This document shows positions 49,838 to 57,848 of a stretch of DNA of 64,000 nucleotides, one piece after another (position 1 is the first letter of the stretch; each line of letters begins with the position of its first letter). This DNA is from a virus, in the IMG/VR virus record IMGVR_UViG_3300032156_000001, positions 124,001 to 188,000 of that record. The stretch is one strand, 5' to 3'. The position numbers and the translations under genes are program-made. The notes under the pieces were generated by a model, which worked only from the letters and a program-made list of their open reading frames with translations, did no database searches and was not told the DNA's origin.

Positions 49838-50972
49838 GAACGGTTTCTACAACGTCGCGGACTTCATCTCGTACCCGCTGGTGGCGGGCGGGGACCGCGC
49901 GTTCCTGCCCGCCGGGCCGGACCTGCCGCGGCGCGGCATAGCAGGCGGCTGGTTCATGTTGGGCGTCAGCAGCGGCTTCACCGTCGCGACGCACGCGGTC
50001 ACGCTGCATTCGGTGGAAGTGACGGCGTCAAAGGTGAGGTTCGATTTCCGTGCCGACTCGCCGGGCTTCGCGGGCTACCGGTGGTGGTTCGAGTTCGATG
50101 TTGCCGACCTGTTCGGGACGATGAAGGACGCGACGGCGGAGACGATCATCGGGGCCGCGCCGGACGAGGATGTGGGCTGGGCGGAACTGGTCATGGGCGA
50201 CCTGGCGGAACTGATCGCGCTCGGCATCGGCGTGCACGCCCTGCGCACGCCGGTCCCCGTCGAGCCGGCCCTGATCCAGAGTTTGGCCGACTCGTACGTG
50301 AAACAGATCGACCTTGCCAACGACGGCCGGTCCTGCCCGGTGGAGTGCTCGGACAGCTCATCGTCGTCGTCCTCGCCGCCATCGTCGTCGTCCTCGCCGC
50401 CATCGTCGTCGTCCTCGCCGCCATCGTCGTCGTCCTCGCCGCCATCGTCGTCGTCCTCGCCGCCATCGTCGTCGTCCTCGCCGCCATCGTCGTCGTCCTC
50501 GCCGCCATCGTCGTCGTCCTCGCCGCCATCGTCGTCGTCCTCGCCGCCATCGTCGTCTTCTTCAGAGGAGCCAAAGGAACTAGAGAGAACAAAAGTGCCT
50601 CCTTCGAGCCCGCCGGCATACGTCCAGGCGCGCGGCCTGGTCGGCGACGTCAAGGTGAAGGAAGGGTACAACATCCAGCTCCTGGTCAGCGTCGCGAACA
50701 ACGCGCTGCGCATCAAGGCCGTCAAGGGGGCAGGGGCTGGCGAGACGTGCGTGGACTACCTGATCGGGCCCGGCGGCTTCGTGATAGACCCCGGCGACGC
50801 GTGCCGCAGCTGCACGGAGTTCATCCGGCGCATCAACGGCATGGCGACGAGGGACGGACGACTGACGATAAGCGGCGGGCCCGGCGTCGACATCTTCCCG
50901 GACCCGGTGATACCGCACAGGCTGGTAGTGAGGCCCAGGATCGAACGGGCCTCCTGCAGTGCGAACCCGTGA
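49830..50972 (+). CDS. YPF/TING-family virion protein 5 of 5, with repeat linker
   Basis: 380 aa. The N-terminal signature is weaker (FYNVADFISYPLVAGGDRAF). The middle is a long PPSSSSS repeat (about residues 171-250) encoded by nine exact 21-bp units. The C-terminal part has the family phrase in modified form (RRINGMATRDGRLTISGGPG) after a Cys-containing strand (CVDYLIGPGGFVIDPGDACR). The linker would separate the two globular parts by a long flexible spacer. Length variation of the repeat between isolates is expected, but this is inference. Confidence 0.6.
   Translation: MAENGFYNVADFISYPLVAGGDRAFLPAGPDLPRRGIAGGWFMLGVSSGFTVATHAVTLHSVEVTASKVRFDFRADSPGFAGYRWWFEFDVADLFGTMKDATAETIIGAAPDEDVGWAELVMGDLAELIALGIGVHALRTPVPVEPALIQSLADSYVKQIDLANDGRSCPVECSDSSSSSSSPPSSSSSPPSSSSSPPSSSSSPPSSSSSPPSSSSSPPSSSSSPPSSSSSPPSSSSSPPSSSSSEEPKELERTKVPPSSPPAYVQARGLVGDVKVKEGYNIQLLVSVANNALRIKAVKGAGAGETCVDYLIGPGGFVIDPGDACRSCTEFIRRINGMATRDGRLTISGGPGVDIFPDPVIPHRLVVRPRIERASCSANP
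50361..50549 (+). repeat. nine tandem copies of a 21-bp unit (PPSSSSS coding)
   Basis: The 21-base unit (for example 50361-50381, ending in CTCGCCGCCA) repeats exactly nine times in frame and encodes SSSSPPS. A partial degenerate unit follows. Exactness at the nucleotide level indicates recent expansion by slippage, unlike the mixed-codon Ser tracts elsewhere. Confidence 0.9.
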
Positions 50973-50980
50973 GGTGAGGT

Positions 50981-52087
50981 GTGGCGAACCCGTTCCACCC
51001 GCGGCCCGACTGCCCGGTCCCCTCGACCCCTTCGATCGAGGGGAGCCTGGTCAGCTCGTGCGAGGTCCGGCAGCCGCCGCAGTTCCCGTGGCTGATGGCC
51101 CCGCCGCCGCCCATCTTCCCGCCCGGCTTCGAGTTCGGCTGCTACAAGCCCAGCGTCGAGGTCAGGACGACCATCCGCTCGCTCGGCAGCAGCGAATCCA
51201 GCCTGCCGGGGGAGCTGACCGCTAGCATAGACTTCCCGCGCAGCAGCGAGACCGGCTGGTGCGAGCCGCGGATCATCCTGGACTTCTCGCCCGGCGTCTC
51301 ATGCCCGCCGAAGCCCGAAGGTTCGGCCAGCATGAAGATGAAGTTTGAGGCGGGTGCGATGATGTCGGCCGTCATGATGGACAGCCGGAAATGCGAATGG
51401 GCGGTGAGATGGAAGGGCAGCGCCGCCTGCCCGACCTTCGTGCCGGCAGGTGATGGGACTCCTGCCAACCCGACGGTTCAGATCTCCCAGATTTACGGTC
51501 AAAACTCGATCTGGGGGGATATTTTCATCCTGCTTGACGATGAGGCCTATGAGGAAGCCGACGAGCTGATCTGCCCGTACACGTACGGCGGCGCCATGTT
51601 CATAGATGGGCCGCCCGATTTCAGCGTTCTGAACACGCCCACGGGCGTCGATTCCCCCGCGTGCTGCACCGATGAGATAACCGTGGTGGGCATCCTGGAA
51701 GACGTGGGTCCGATTCAGCTGCTGCTGCATGACAGCAAGGCCGGCGACCCGCCTGAAGGCGATCCGTTCGGCGTCCAATACGAGCTGCGATACAACCTCG
51801 TGAAGTTCAGACTGCCGAAGTTGGATACGGACGAAGCCACGCCGCTGACTATAACGCTGACGAACGGTCCAGGCGTCTTCAACGGATTCGACTCCTTGAG
51901 CGACCGGGGGGACTGCGGTCCGTGCGGCCAGACGATTTGGACGTGCCCGGTCACGATCGATACCGGCGGCACGAGCCGCGACATCGTCGTCGTGACCGGC
52001 GGCGAATGCGACAACTACTCGCCGTATCTGCACCTCACGACTATCACGCTGCACTTTGACAACGGCATCTTCATAGGGGCCGATTGA
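50981..52087 (+). CDS. Cys-containing virion protein, tail-fibre region
   Basis: 368 aa from GTG 50981, with GAGGTGAG upstream. An extended Pro-rich N-terminus (PPQFPWLMAPPPPIFPPGFE) is followed by strands (VEVRTTIRSLGSSESSLPGE, MSAVMMDSRKCEWAVRWKGS) and a Cys-rich C-terminal half (DSPACCTDEITVVGIL, CGPCGQTIWTCPVTIDTGGT). No family named. It sits between the five-paralog run and a second Cys-rich protein, so it is probably part of the fibre/adhesin apparatus. Its GC content looks slightly lower than upstream genes. Confidence 0.55.
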   Translation: MANPFHPRPDCPVPSTPSIEGSLVSSCEVRQPPQFPWLMAPPPPIFPPGFEFGCYKPSVEVRTTIRSLGSSESSLPGELTASIDFPRSSETGWCEPRIILDFSPGVSCPPKPEGSASMKMKFEAGAMMSAVMMDSRKCEWAVRWKGSAACPTFVPAGDGTPANPTVQISQIYGQNSIWGDIFILLDDEAYEEADELICPYTYGGAMFIDGPPDFSVLNTPTGVDSPACCTDEITVVGILEDVGPIQLLLHDSKAGDPPEGDPFGVQYELRYNLVKFRLPKLDTDEATPLTITLTNGPGVFNGFDSLSDRGDCGPCGQTIWTCPVTIDTGGTSRDIVVVTGGECDNYSPYLHLTTITLHFDNGIFIGAD

Positions 52088-53103
52088 TGGGCACTATTGA
52101 TATCCTTTGCCCCGTCTGCTGTCCTGACGGCTGCATTGAAGGCCACGTGTACGACAAGCTCGGCGTCGGCGTCAACGGCGCGACGGTGCAGGCCGTTTGG
52201 ACGGTGGGACCGCTCAACTACCCGGCTGCCGGGCCGGTCGTCACGAACGCCGCCGGCTACTACGTCATATCGCCGGTCCCGCGTGGGGCGTTCACGGTGA
52301 GCGTCACCAGCGCCACGCCGAACCCGCCGTCGCATTGGGAACCCGATCCGTGCAGCACTACGGTGGTCGCGCACATACCGACTTGCGTGACATGCGACTT
52401 CCACGAGATCCCCGACGTGACGACCGGCTGCATCGACGGCCACGTCTACGATTGCTGGGGAGATCCCGCCGTCGGCTACGAAGTGAACGCCACCAAGGGC
52501 GGCGTCACGGTATCCGATGTCACGGATAAGTTTGGGTATTACTGCATCGACGCGCTGGCTTTCGGCTCTTACGAAATGTCGATAACCGAGATCACGCCCA
52601 ATGGCGGCGCGTGGCAGTTCGATCTTCAGCCTACTGCCGTTGTCGCGATTGGAAGTTGCGCCACCACGGGCTGCGTCCACGATGACGCCAACGAGGTGGC
52701 CGTCGGCGACTGCTACGACTGCGAAACGCGGCCGTGCCATGCCGTAGATCCCATTACGATATACATTGATGCTCTCGGAATGTGCCCGGACTGCAGCGTC
52801 CTCGGTGCCGGTAATTGGGACGTGCCGTGGTTCGCCGACTGTGACTGGTGGGGCACATGGGAAATCGATGGAAACTTCATCAGCATCCGCTTCTGGTGCG
52901 ACGAGAACCAATGGAAATTCAGGGTGGAAATCAACATGACTCAATGCATCATCGACTCCACCTTTGCGGAGAGCTACGGCATGAACCGAGTCTTCTGCTC
53001 CGCCAGCGGGGTGTCGAGTTGCGGATGGGCGGAGAGCGTCGCCGGCCACGATCATTGGATGATGATGTGCGGCTACGCCATGGTGGTGCTCGGAGGGCTG
53101 TAG
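52087..53103 (+). CDS. Cys-rich protein with two carboxypeptidase-regulatory-like (Ig-like) domains
   Basis: 338 aa from ATG 52087, overlapping the previous stop by one base. Two repeats of a beta-sandwich fold are clear: CIEGHVYDKLGVGVNGATVQ ... NAAGYYVISPVPRGAFTVSV (about 16-76) and CIDGHVYDCWGDPAVGYEVN ... DKFGYYCIDALAFGSYEMSI (about 116-176). This is the GxVxDxxGxPVxGAxV...TDxxGxYxxxxLxxGxY pattern. The last 120 residues are Cys/Trp-rich (WGTWEIDGNFISIRFWCDEN). Such domains occur in surface proteins and fibres that bind saccharides. Likely receptor-binding or fibre tip. Confidence 0.65.
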   Translation: MGTIDILCPVCCPDGCIEGHVYDKLGVGVNGATVQAVWTVGPLNYPAAGPVVTNAAGYYVISPVPRGAFTVSVTSATPNPPSHWEPDPCSTTVVAHIPTCVTCDFHEIPDVTTGCIDGHVYDCWGDPAVGYEVNATKGGVTVSDVTDKFGYYCIDALAFGSYEMSITEITPNGGAWQFDLQPTAVVAIGSCATTGCVHDDANEVAVGDCYDCETRPCHAVDPITIYIDALGMCPDCSVLGAGNWDVPWFADCDWWGTWEIDGNFISIRFWCDENQWKFRVEINMTQCIIDSTFAESYGMNRVFCSASGVSSCGWAESVAGHDHWMMMCGYAMVVLGGL

Positions 53104-53105
53104 CG

Positions 53106-53546
53106 ATGGGCTGCTGCGGCGACAAGCGGGCCAGGATGGCCAAGGCGTTGGAGGAGAAGAATCTCGGCATCGTCTCGCTTGCCAAGGCCATGATCGGTCC
53201 GCCGGCTGCGCCGCGGCTGGTGACGGAACGGCTCAACCGGTGCAGGGCGTGCGTGGAAATCGACAGCCGCGGCGAACGGCTGTACCGGCAAATCGGCGAC
53301 GTCTTCTACTGTGGCCAGCCGCGCCTGGAGAACATCTATCGCGACGAGAGGAAGGACGGCTGTGGCTGCGAACTGGGCTTGAAGGCGTCGAGGCGCGACG
53401 TGGGATGCCCGCGCAACCATTGGGCCATTCTGATGCTGCAGGCGCCTGCCGGCTTGGTAACGCATACCGGCGCGATGCGGCCAGACGCGAAAACGAATCC
53501 TGGGGCCAATATCAAGCCGATAGATAATTCTCCCAAGAACTCTTGA
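53106..53546 (+). CDS. small Cys-rich (zinc-ribbon-like) protein
   Basis: 146 aa from ATG 53106. Cys motifs: MGCCGDK at the start, RCRACVE (about 41-47), YCGQP (about 63-67), CGCELGLK (about 81-88), GCPRNHW (about 95-101). The spacing CxxC...C...CxC...C resembles a zinc-binding small protein seen in many phages. A basic N-terminal helix precedes the first cluster. Located at the end of the fibre block before a promoter. Function unknown. Confidence 0.6.
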   Translation: MGCCGDKRARMAKALEEKNLGIVSLAKAMIGPPAAPRLVTERLNRCRACVEIDSRGERLYRQIGDVFYCGQPRLENIYRDERKDGCGCELGLKASRRDVGCPRNHWAILMLQAPAGLVTHTGAMRPDAKTNPGANIKPIDNSPKNS

Positions 53547-53572
53547 CCGATCACCCGATCTTGCGGTACAGT
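53543..53572 (+). promoter_or_regulatory. sigma70-type promoter for the small-gene/glycosyltransferase block
   Basis: TTGACC at 53543-53548, an 18-base spacer, and TACAGT at 53567-53572. The -35 lies over the stop codon of the previous gene. Transcription would begin near 53579, just before AAAGGAGGG and the ATG at 53594. Confidence 0.55.
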
Positions 53573-53593
53573 CTCCGCAAAGGAGGGCGCGAC

Positions 53594-53932
53594 ATGTTTG
53601 GCGAATACGCCGTCTGGGCGGAATCCGGCGGGGAGATGCGGCGTGTGTGCAAGGAGGCCGAGCACGTCGTGGTGCTCTACCATGACGGCATGCGCTGGCA
53701 GCTGACCGCCGTGGGGCCGCTCGACCACGTCGAGGAGGCGCTGGCATGTCTGGCAGCCTTGCGACCCGGGCCGCCGAAGCCGGCGGTCGGCTCCACGTCG
53801 ATCCCGGTGAGCCAGATGGTCCCCGGCGTGGGCGACAAGGGCCAGCGGGTGCTCCGCGTACCGATGACGGGCTCGGTGCAGCAGGCCGTGCAGGAAGCGT
53901 TGGCCCCGCCCGCGAAGCCGGCGATAGAGTAG
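53594..53932 (+). CDS. small unknown protein ahead of the glycosyltransferases
   Basis: 112 aa. ATG 53594 has AAAGGAGGGCGCGAC directly upstream; the in-frame TTG-based extension lies inside the promoter. An N-terminal beta-like part (GEYAVWAESGGEMRRVCKEA, VVVLYHDGMRWQLTAVGPLD) and a Pro-rich C-terminus. No family recognised. It is the first gene after the 53543 promoter. Confidence 0.55.
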   Translation: MFGEYAVWAESGGEMRRVCKEAEHVVVLYHDGMRWQLTAVGPLDHVEEALACLAALRPGPPKPAVGSTSIPVSQMVPGVGDKGQRVLRVPMTGSVQQAVQEALAPPAKPAIE

Positions 53933-53935
53933 CGC

Positions 53936-54715
53936 ATGGCTACGTGCCACATACTGAGCGAACTATCAGACGTGACGGACCGCCTGCAGCGTGAGCGCGG
54001 CGCGGCGGCCGTATTCGAGCGCCTGGGATTCAAGGTCAAGCTGTGGGACCGGTCGATTTGCGACGCCGTGCGTGCCGAGCACATGCCGGTCCAGCATCCC
54101 AACTTCGCCGCCGCGCTCAGCGGCTGGCAGGCCGACTTCGCCGATCAGGTCGCCGCGAAGCTGGAGCCCGAGGCCGGCGATGTGATTGTGGCCGCGGCGG
54201 CGTGGCACGCGGCCATCTTCAAGGGCCTGCTGCGCCAGTCGGGCGGCCGGCATAAAGGCGCGCCCGTCCTTGAGCTGTTCGTCGACTACGCGGACTCGTT
54301 CGCCGTCTGGCGCGCGTTCACCAGCTACTACGCGATGGGCCTCGCGGCCGCCGCGGAGCGCTGTGGGTGGGATGAACGGTGGGTCGTTGCCGACCCGTGC
54401 GTCCTCGAGCTGCCGAATCCCGAGTCCGCGGCCATCATCTATGATGCCAACGCCTCCGCGCCGATGGATGCGGCTTACCTGGTGCACATGGTCAGGGGCT
54501 CCCTCGTGATAGCCCCCGACTTCGGCTCGTGGCACGAGCTGGTCGACCAGGGCATAACGGGCCTGCTGTACCGGACGGAGGTCGGCCACGCGAAGTGCCT
54601 CGACTTCGCGCCGCGGATCAACCGCCGGCGCGTGCAGGAGGAGGCGGCGCGCCGGTTCGGGGTCGACGCCGCCGCCCTGGCGATCAGGCCCTGGCTGGAG
54701 CGCGCCCTTGCCTGA
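53936..54715 (+). CDS. glycosyltransferase-like protein (GT-B, partial fold)
   Basis: 259 aa. The C-terminal half holds a GT-B nucleotide-sugar-binding phrase, GSLVIAPDFGSWHELVDQGI (about 188-207) followed by TGLLYRT, matching the 'G...P...G..ELV..G.tGlL' motif of GT4-type enzymes with Glu201 in the usual place. The N-terminal half looks like a reduced first Rossmann domain (AVFERLGFKVKLWDRS). It is short for a complete enzyme, so it may be a stand-alone small transferase or act together with the next gene. The two genes overlap by 8 bases. Confidence 0.6.
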   Translation: MATCHILSELSDVTDRLQRERGAAAVFERLGFKVKLWDRSICDAVRAEHMPVQHPNFAAALSGWQADFADQVAAKLEPEAGDVIVAAAAWHAAIFKGLLRQSGGRHKGAPVLELFVDYADSFAVWRAFTSYYAMGLAAAAERCGWDERWVVADPCVLELPNPESAAIIYDANASAPMDAAYLVHMVRGSLVIAPDFGSWHELVDQGITGLLYRTEVGHAKCLDFAPRINRRRVQEEAARRFGVDAAALAIRPWLERALA

Positions 54716-56330
54716 ACGCGTCGTCATACGCAACACGCAGAGCCCCGGCGACATAGTGATCCTCAGCGCTGCCGTCCGCGACCTGTGCCGCGCGCACCCG
54801 CGCCGGTTCGCGTTCTCCATGGACCTGAGCTGCCCGGCGGTCTTCCACAGCAACCCCAACGTCGTCGGCTTCAGCAAGGGCGCCGGGCGGTGCGTCGTGG
54901 CGCAATATCCCGGCATCCACAGGTCCAACCAGCGGCGCGACCACTTCATCTGGTCGTTCATAGACGACCTGAACGGCAAGCTGAAGGCGTCGGCGGTCCT
55001 GACTGAGTTCAAGCCCGACCTGCACCTGACGTCGCAGGAGCAGCGCGATCCCATCGTGCCGCCGCCGTACTGGGTCTTCCTCAGCGGCGGCAAGCGGGAC
55101 TACACGGCGAAATGGTGGGTGCCTCAATACTGGCAGAAGGTCGTCGACATGATGTCGCCGTGGACGAAGATGGTGCAGCTGGGCGCGTCGGCGCACGTGC
55201 ACCCGAAGATAACCGGCACGCACGACATGGTCGGCAAGACGTCGCTGCGGGAGATGATGCGGATCGTCTATCATTCCGAGGGCGTGATCTGCGTGGTTAC
55301 CGCTGCCATGACGATGGCGGCCGCCTTCAACAAGCCGTGCGTGGTCATATCCGGCGGCAGGGAGCCGTGGTGGTGGCAGGCGTTCACGCAGGAGAACCGG
55401 CTGGTGCAGATGCGCCGCGGCATCCCCGACTGGAAGCCGCCCGACCCCGACAACTTCGTGCCGCACCAGTTTCTCCACACGATCGGCGCGCTCGACTGCT
55501 GCAAGGCCGGCGGCTGCTGGCGCTCCCGCATAGAGAAGTCGGGCAACCAATGCCGGAAGCCCGTGCAGGTCGGCGGCGTGACGGTGCCGGAATGCCTGCG
55601 GCGCATCACGCCGGAGCACGTCGTCCAGGCGGCGCAGTGGTACTACGACCAGGGGATCCTCAGCCACGGCAAGCCGATAGCCAAGATGATTTCCGTGCCG
55701 GTCCTCAATCCAACGCCGGCCCCCGCGCCGGCGGTATCGGCGGCGCGCGCCAGGCCGCTGCCGCCCCCGGAACCGGAGCCAATCGCGCCGGAAGCGCGGC
55801 CCGTCCTGTACTGGGTCGTCGCCGACCTGGCGGCCGGACTGGACGCGCTTGTCCGCGTCGGCGGCGTGGCCGTGGTGCGCGGGGCGGAGGCGAAGGCGGC
55901 CTGCGAGGCGCGAAAGATCCCGTTCGTGGAGGCCCAGCCCGGCCTGCGCGGGTTCGTAGAGGCCGCGCGCGGCCATGACGCCCCCGGTGTGCCTGTCCTG
56001 GCCGGCGTGCCGGACTGCCCGCCGCACGAGATCATCGACGCCTTCCAGGCCGCGGCGCTGGCCATGCGAGGCACGGAGCGCTGGGCGCTGGGAAGGGTAG
56101 ACTGGGACTGGTCGGAGGCGCCGGAAGCGGAATCGCATCCGTACCTGCCGCAGCGGCGGATACTGTATTCGCTGTGGCCGCATCTGTTCATGGCCCCGCG
56201 CGCGGTCCTGGCGGAGCTTGTGCGCGAGCCGGGCGAGCTGGATACTGTCGAGCTGGCGCTGCGCCTGCGCAGATGCGGGGCCAAGCTGCGGGACGCGGGC
56301 ATCGTGATGGAGTGGCCATGCCGAGGCTGA
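54708..56330 (+). CDS. glycosyltransferase family 9-like (heptosyltransferase-like) protein
   Basis: 540 aa, probably starting at TTG 54708, which overlaps the previous gene; CTGGAGCGC lies upstream. The start RVVIRNTQSPGDIVILSAAV is the 'GDxIL..a.. dL' nucleotide-binding signature of ADP-heptose/LPS heptosyltransferases. Further matches: FLSGGKRDYTAKWWV, MVQLGASAHVHPKITGT (a 'GSxxxxK' region), ICVVTAAMTMAAAFNKPCVV (the 'D/S-T-G-P-x-H' equivalent region). Residues after about 350 form an extra domain of unknown use (VLYWVVADLAAGLDALVRVG). Modifies virion proteins, DNA or host glycans; the substrate is not visible. Confidence 0.65.
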   Translation: MPERVVIRNTQSPGDIVILSAAVRDLCRAHPRRFAFSMDLSCPAVFHSNPNVVGFSKGAGRCVVAQYPGIHRSNQRRDHFIWSFIDDLNGKLKASAVLTEFKPDLHLTSQEQRDPIVPPPYWVFLSGGKRDYTAKWWVPQYWQKVVDMMSPWTKMVQLGASAHVHPKITGTHDMVGKTSLREMMRIVYHSEGVICVVTAAMTMAAAFNKPCVVISGGREPWWWQAFTQENRLVQMRRGIPDWKPPDPDNFVPHQFLHTIGALDCCKAGGCWRSRIEKSGNQCRKPVQVGGVTVPECLRRITPEHVVQAAQWYYDQGILSHGKPIAKMISVPVLNPTPAPAPAVSAARARPLPPPEPEPIAPEARPVLYWVVADLAAGLDALVRVGGVAVVRGAEAKAACEARKIPFVEAQPGLRGFVEAARGHDAPGVPVLAGVPDCPPHEIIDAFQAAALAMRGTERWALGRVDWDWSEAPEAESHPYLPQRRILYSLWPHLFMAPRAVLAELVREPGELDTVELALRLRRCGAKLRDAGIVMEWPCRG

Positions 56331-56701
56331 ACATCGAACAGATAGTCAAGATCGTCGGCGATCCTGTTGCCTATGACGTGCTGCCGTTCCTGAGGCCCAT
56401 GAAGGACAGCGCGCTGTCGGCGCTGTCGAAGATGCGGCGCGGCTGCCGCGGGTGCGCCGCCGCGCGCAAGCAGGCGGCGTTCAAGGCCATGGCGAACGCC
56501 TTCGCCCGGCTGGTGTGGGAGGAGTCGAAGAAGCCGGGCGCCCCCCTGGACGGGCTGGCGGTTGCGTGCGGACGGATGTTCGGCCCCAGCAAGGACGGCT
56601 GGTTCGTTAGCGTGTGGCTGCCGCCGGATGGCAGGCAGGTGGACATCCGGTTCGGCGCGCCGCCGGCCCCGGCAATTGAACCCCCGAAGCCTCCGGTGTA
56701 G
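56318..56701 (+). CDS. small helical unknown protein
   Basis: 127 aa from ATG 56318, which overlaps the previous gene by 13 bases; GGAGTGGCC lies upstream. Contains a Cys pair in RRGCRGCAAARKQA (about residues 40-53), then a helix and a beta hairpin (DGWFVSVWLPPDGRQVDIRF), and a Pro-rich end. The longer in-frame extension upstream is Arg/Gly-rich shadow and is not used. Its last bases contain the next promoter. Confidence 0.55.
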   Translation: MPRLNIEQIVKIVGDPVAYDVLPFLRPMKDSALSALSKMRRGCRGCAAARKQAAFKAMANAFARLVWEESKKPGAPLDGLAVACGRMFGPSKDGWFVSVWLPPDGRQVDIRFGAPPAPAIEPPKPPV

Positions 56702-56704
56702 ACT
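56676..56704 (+). promoter_or_regulatory. sigma70-type promoter before the 56722 gene
   Basis: TTGAAC at 56676-56681, a 17-base spacer, and TAGACT at 56699-56704. Each hexamer matches consensus at four of six positions. The expected start near 56711 leaves a very short leader that begins close to the GGAGG before ATG 56722. Confidence 0.45.
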
Positions 56705-56721
56705 GCGTTTGGAGGTGCCCG

Positions 56722-57522
56722 ATGCCCATGAATCTCGCGGAGGAGATCGCCCTCATCCTGTCACAGGTGGACTGGGACGTCTCCGAACGGTACGGCATAT
56801 CGCTCAAGGTGCACGCGCAGGAGAAGTACATCAGCGGGCGTACGCAGGGCTACCGCCTGTACGTCGAGGCGGAGAACCCGCGGCACATGAGCAGGAAGAT
56901 CTTCGTTTACCAGCTCAAGCCGGGGGTGGACGATGAGGGACGGCCGATCACGGAGTTCACGAACGTGGCGTCGCCGGCGGACTTGGAAGAGTACCCGCCG
57001 GACAACTCGGTCGGCGTCAGCAGCCCCTTCTTCAGACTGGCGTATATCGACCTCGTCTTCAGAAATCCCGAGCTGCTTCTTGAGGCGTTTCAGGGGCTCG
57101 TCAGCGACGTAGTGGAGCTGGTCCTCAGCCTCGACTACATGGACGACATCGCCCTGGCCGGCACGATCGACATCGGCAATCCCTCGAAGTCGAGCAGCTC
57201 GTCCAGCTCGTCCTCACCGTCAGTGTCGTCCTCCTCGTCGTCGTGGCCGCACGACAATGTCATGCACGTCCATTTCGCGGACAGTTGCGGCGGCGGGACG
57301 GCGTACCTCGGCCGGACGTTCCGCGCGCGCGGGCAGCGCACGGCGTTCCTGATCCGCGAGACCATCGTGGCGCAGGACATGGACTTCCACCTGCCCGCCG
57401 ACGAATATGAGGTCTACATCGAGGAGGTCCACCCGGATTCGGGCTGCCAGTGGCCGCGGTTGCACCCGACCGTGCCGCCGGCAGTGCCGGTCTATCTGGC
57501 GTACGACAGCGGGCCCGCATGA
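56722..57522 (+). CDS. two-domain protein with central poly-Ser linker
   Basis: 266 aa. The N-terminal domain (1-150, VDWDVSERYGISLKVHAQEK, FRNPELLLEAFQGLVSDVVE) resembles a helical/strand protein of unknown type. A Ser-rich tract follows (about 155-174, SSSSSSSSSPSVSSSSSS). The C-terminal beta domain (HVHFADSCGGGTAYLGRTFR, ETIVAQDMDFHLPADEYEVY) is unassigned. The domain-Ser-domain architecture matches many virion proteins here, suggesting that it is a virion or virion-associated protein although it is downstream of the fibre block. The stop overlaps the next ATG. Confidence 0.6.
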   Translation: MPMNLAEEIALILSQVDWDVSERYGISLKVHAQEKYISGRTQGYRLYVEAENPRHMSRKIFVYQLKPGVDDEGRPITEFTNVASPADLEEYPPDNSVGVSSPFFRLAYIDLVFRNPELLLEAFQGLVSDVVELVLSLDYMDDIALAGTIDIGNPSKSSSSSSSSSPSVSSSSSSWPHDNVMHVHFADSCGGGTAYLGRTFRARGQRTAFLIRETIVAQDMDFHLPADEYEVYIEEVHPDSGCQWPRLHPTVPPAVPVYLAYDSGPA

Positions 57523-57848
57523 GCGTCAACCTTTCCAAGGCCTTGGAAACGCGGGTAGCCGGCGCAAGGACCATCATCCTCACCGACGGCGCGCTGCTGG
57601 CTGTGGCGGGGCGTGGCGACATCCTCAAGGAGTTCCCGTTCTTCCGCGCCCCCGCCGCCAACGCCGTCCGCACGTGTTGCGGCAGGCGCGCGGACCGCAA
57701 CCTGCTGGCCACTCATTGCCGGATCGTGCGGGAGGCGCTCATCCGCCTGCCGGCCGACCGGAAGCAGGTCCTGAAGCGGTTGCTCGGCGCCGGCAAGGTC
57801 GTCCTGTTCGTGCGCGGCGCGCGCGGCGTCGAGCAGCACGAGTTGTAG
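57519..57848 (+). CDS. small Arg/Leu-rich protein
   Basis: 109 aa. ATG 57519 overlaps the previous stop (ATGA); the longer in-frame alternative lies inside that gene. The palindrome codes residues 5-10 (LSKALE). Middle: GARTIILTDGALLAVAGRGD, Cys pair RTCCGRRADR, helical end (LPADRKQVLKRLLGAGKVVL). No family recognised. Confidence 0.55.
   Translation: MSVNLSKALETRVAGARTIILTDGALLAVAGRGDILKEFPFFRAPAANAVRTCCGRRADRNLLATHCRIVREALIRLPADRKQVLKRLLGAGKVVLFVRGARGVEQHEL
57532..57549. repeat. 18-bp perfect palindrome, copy 4
   Basis: TTTCCAAGGCCTTGGAAA, 13 bases downstream of the start codon of the 57519 gene, where it encodes LSKALE. Confidence 0.85.

Noticed and set aside
50361-50549. CRISPR-like tandem array
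   Set aside because: The units are 21 bp with no unique spacers, and they encode a PPSSSSS linker in frame.
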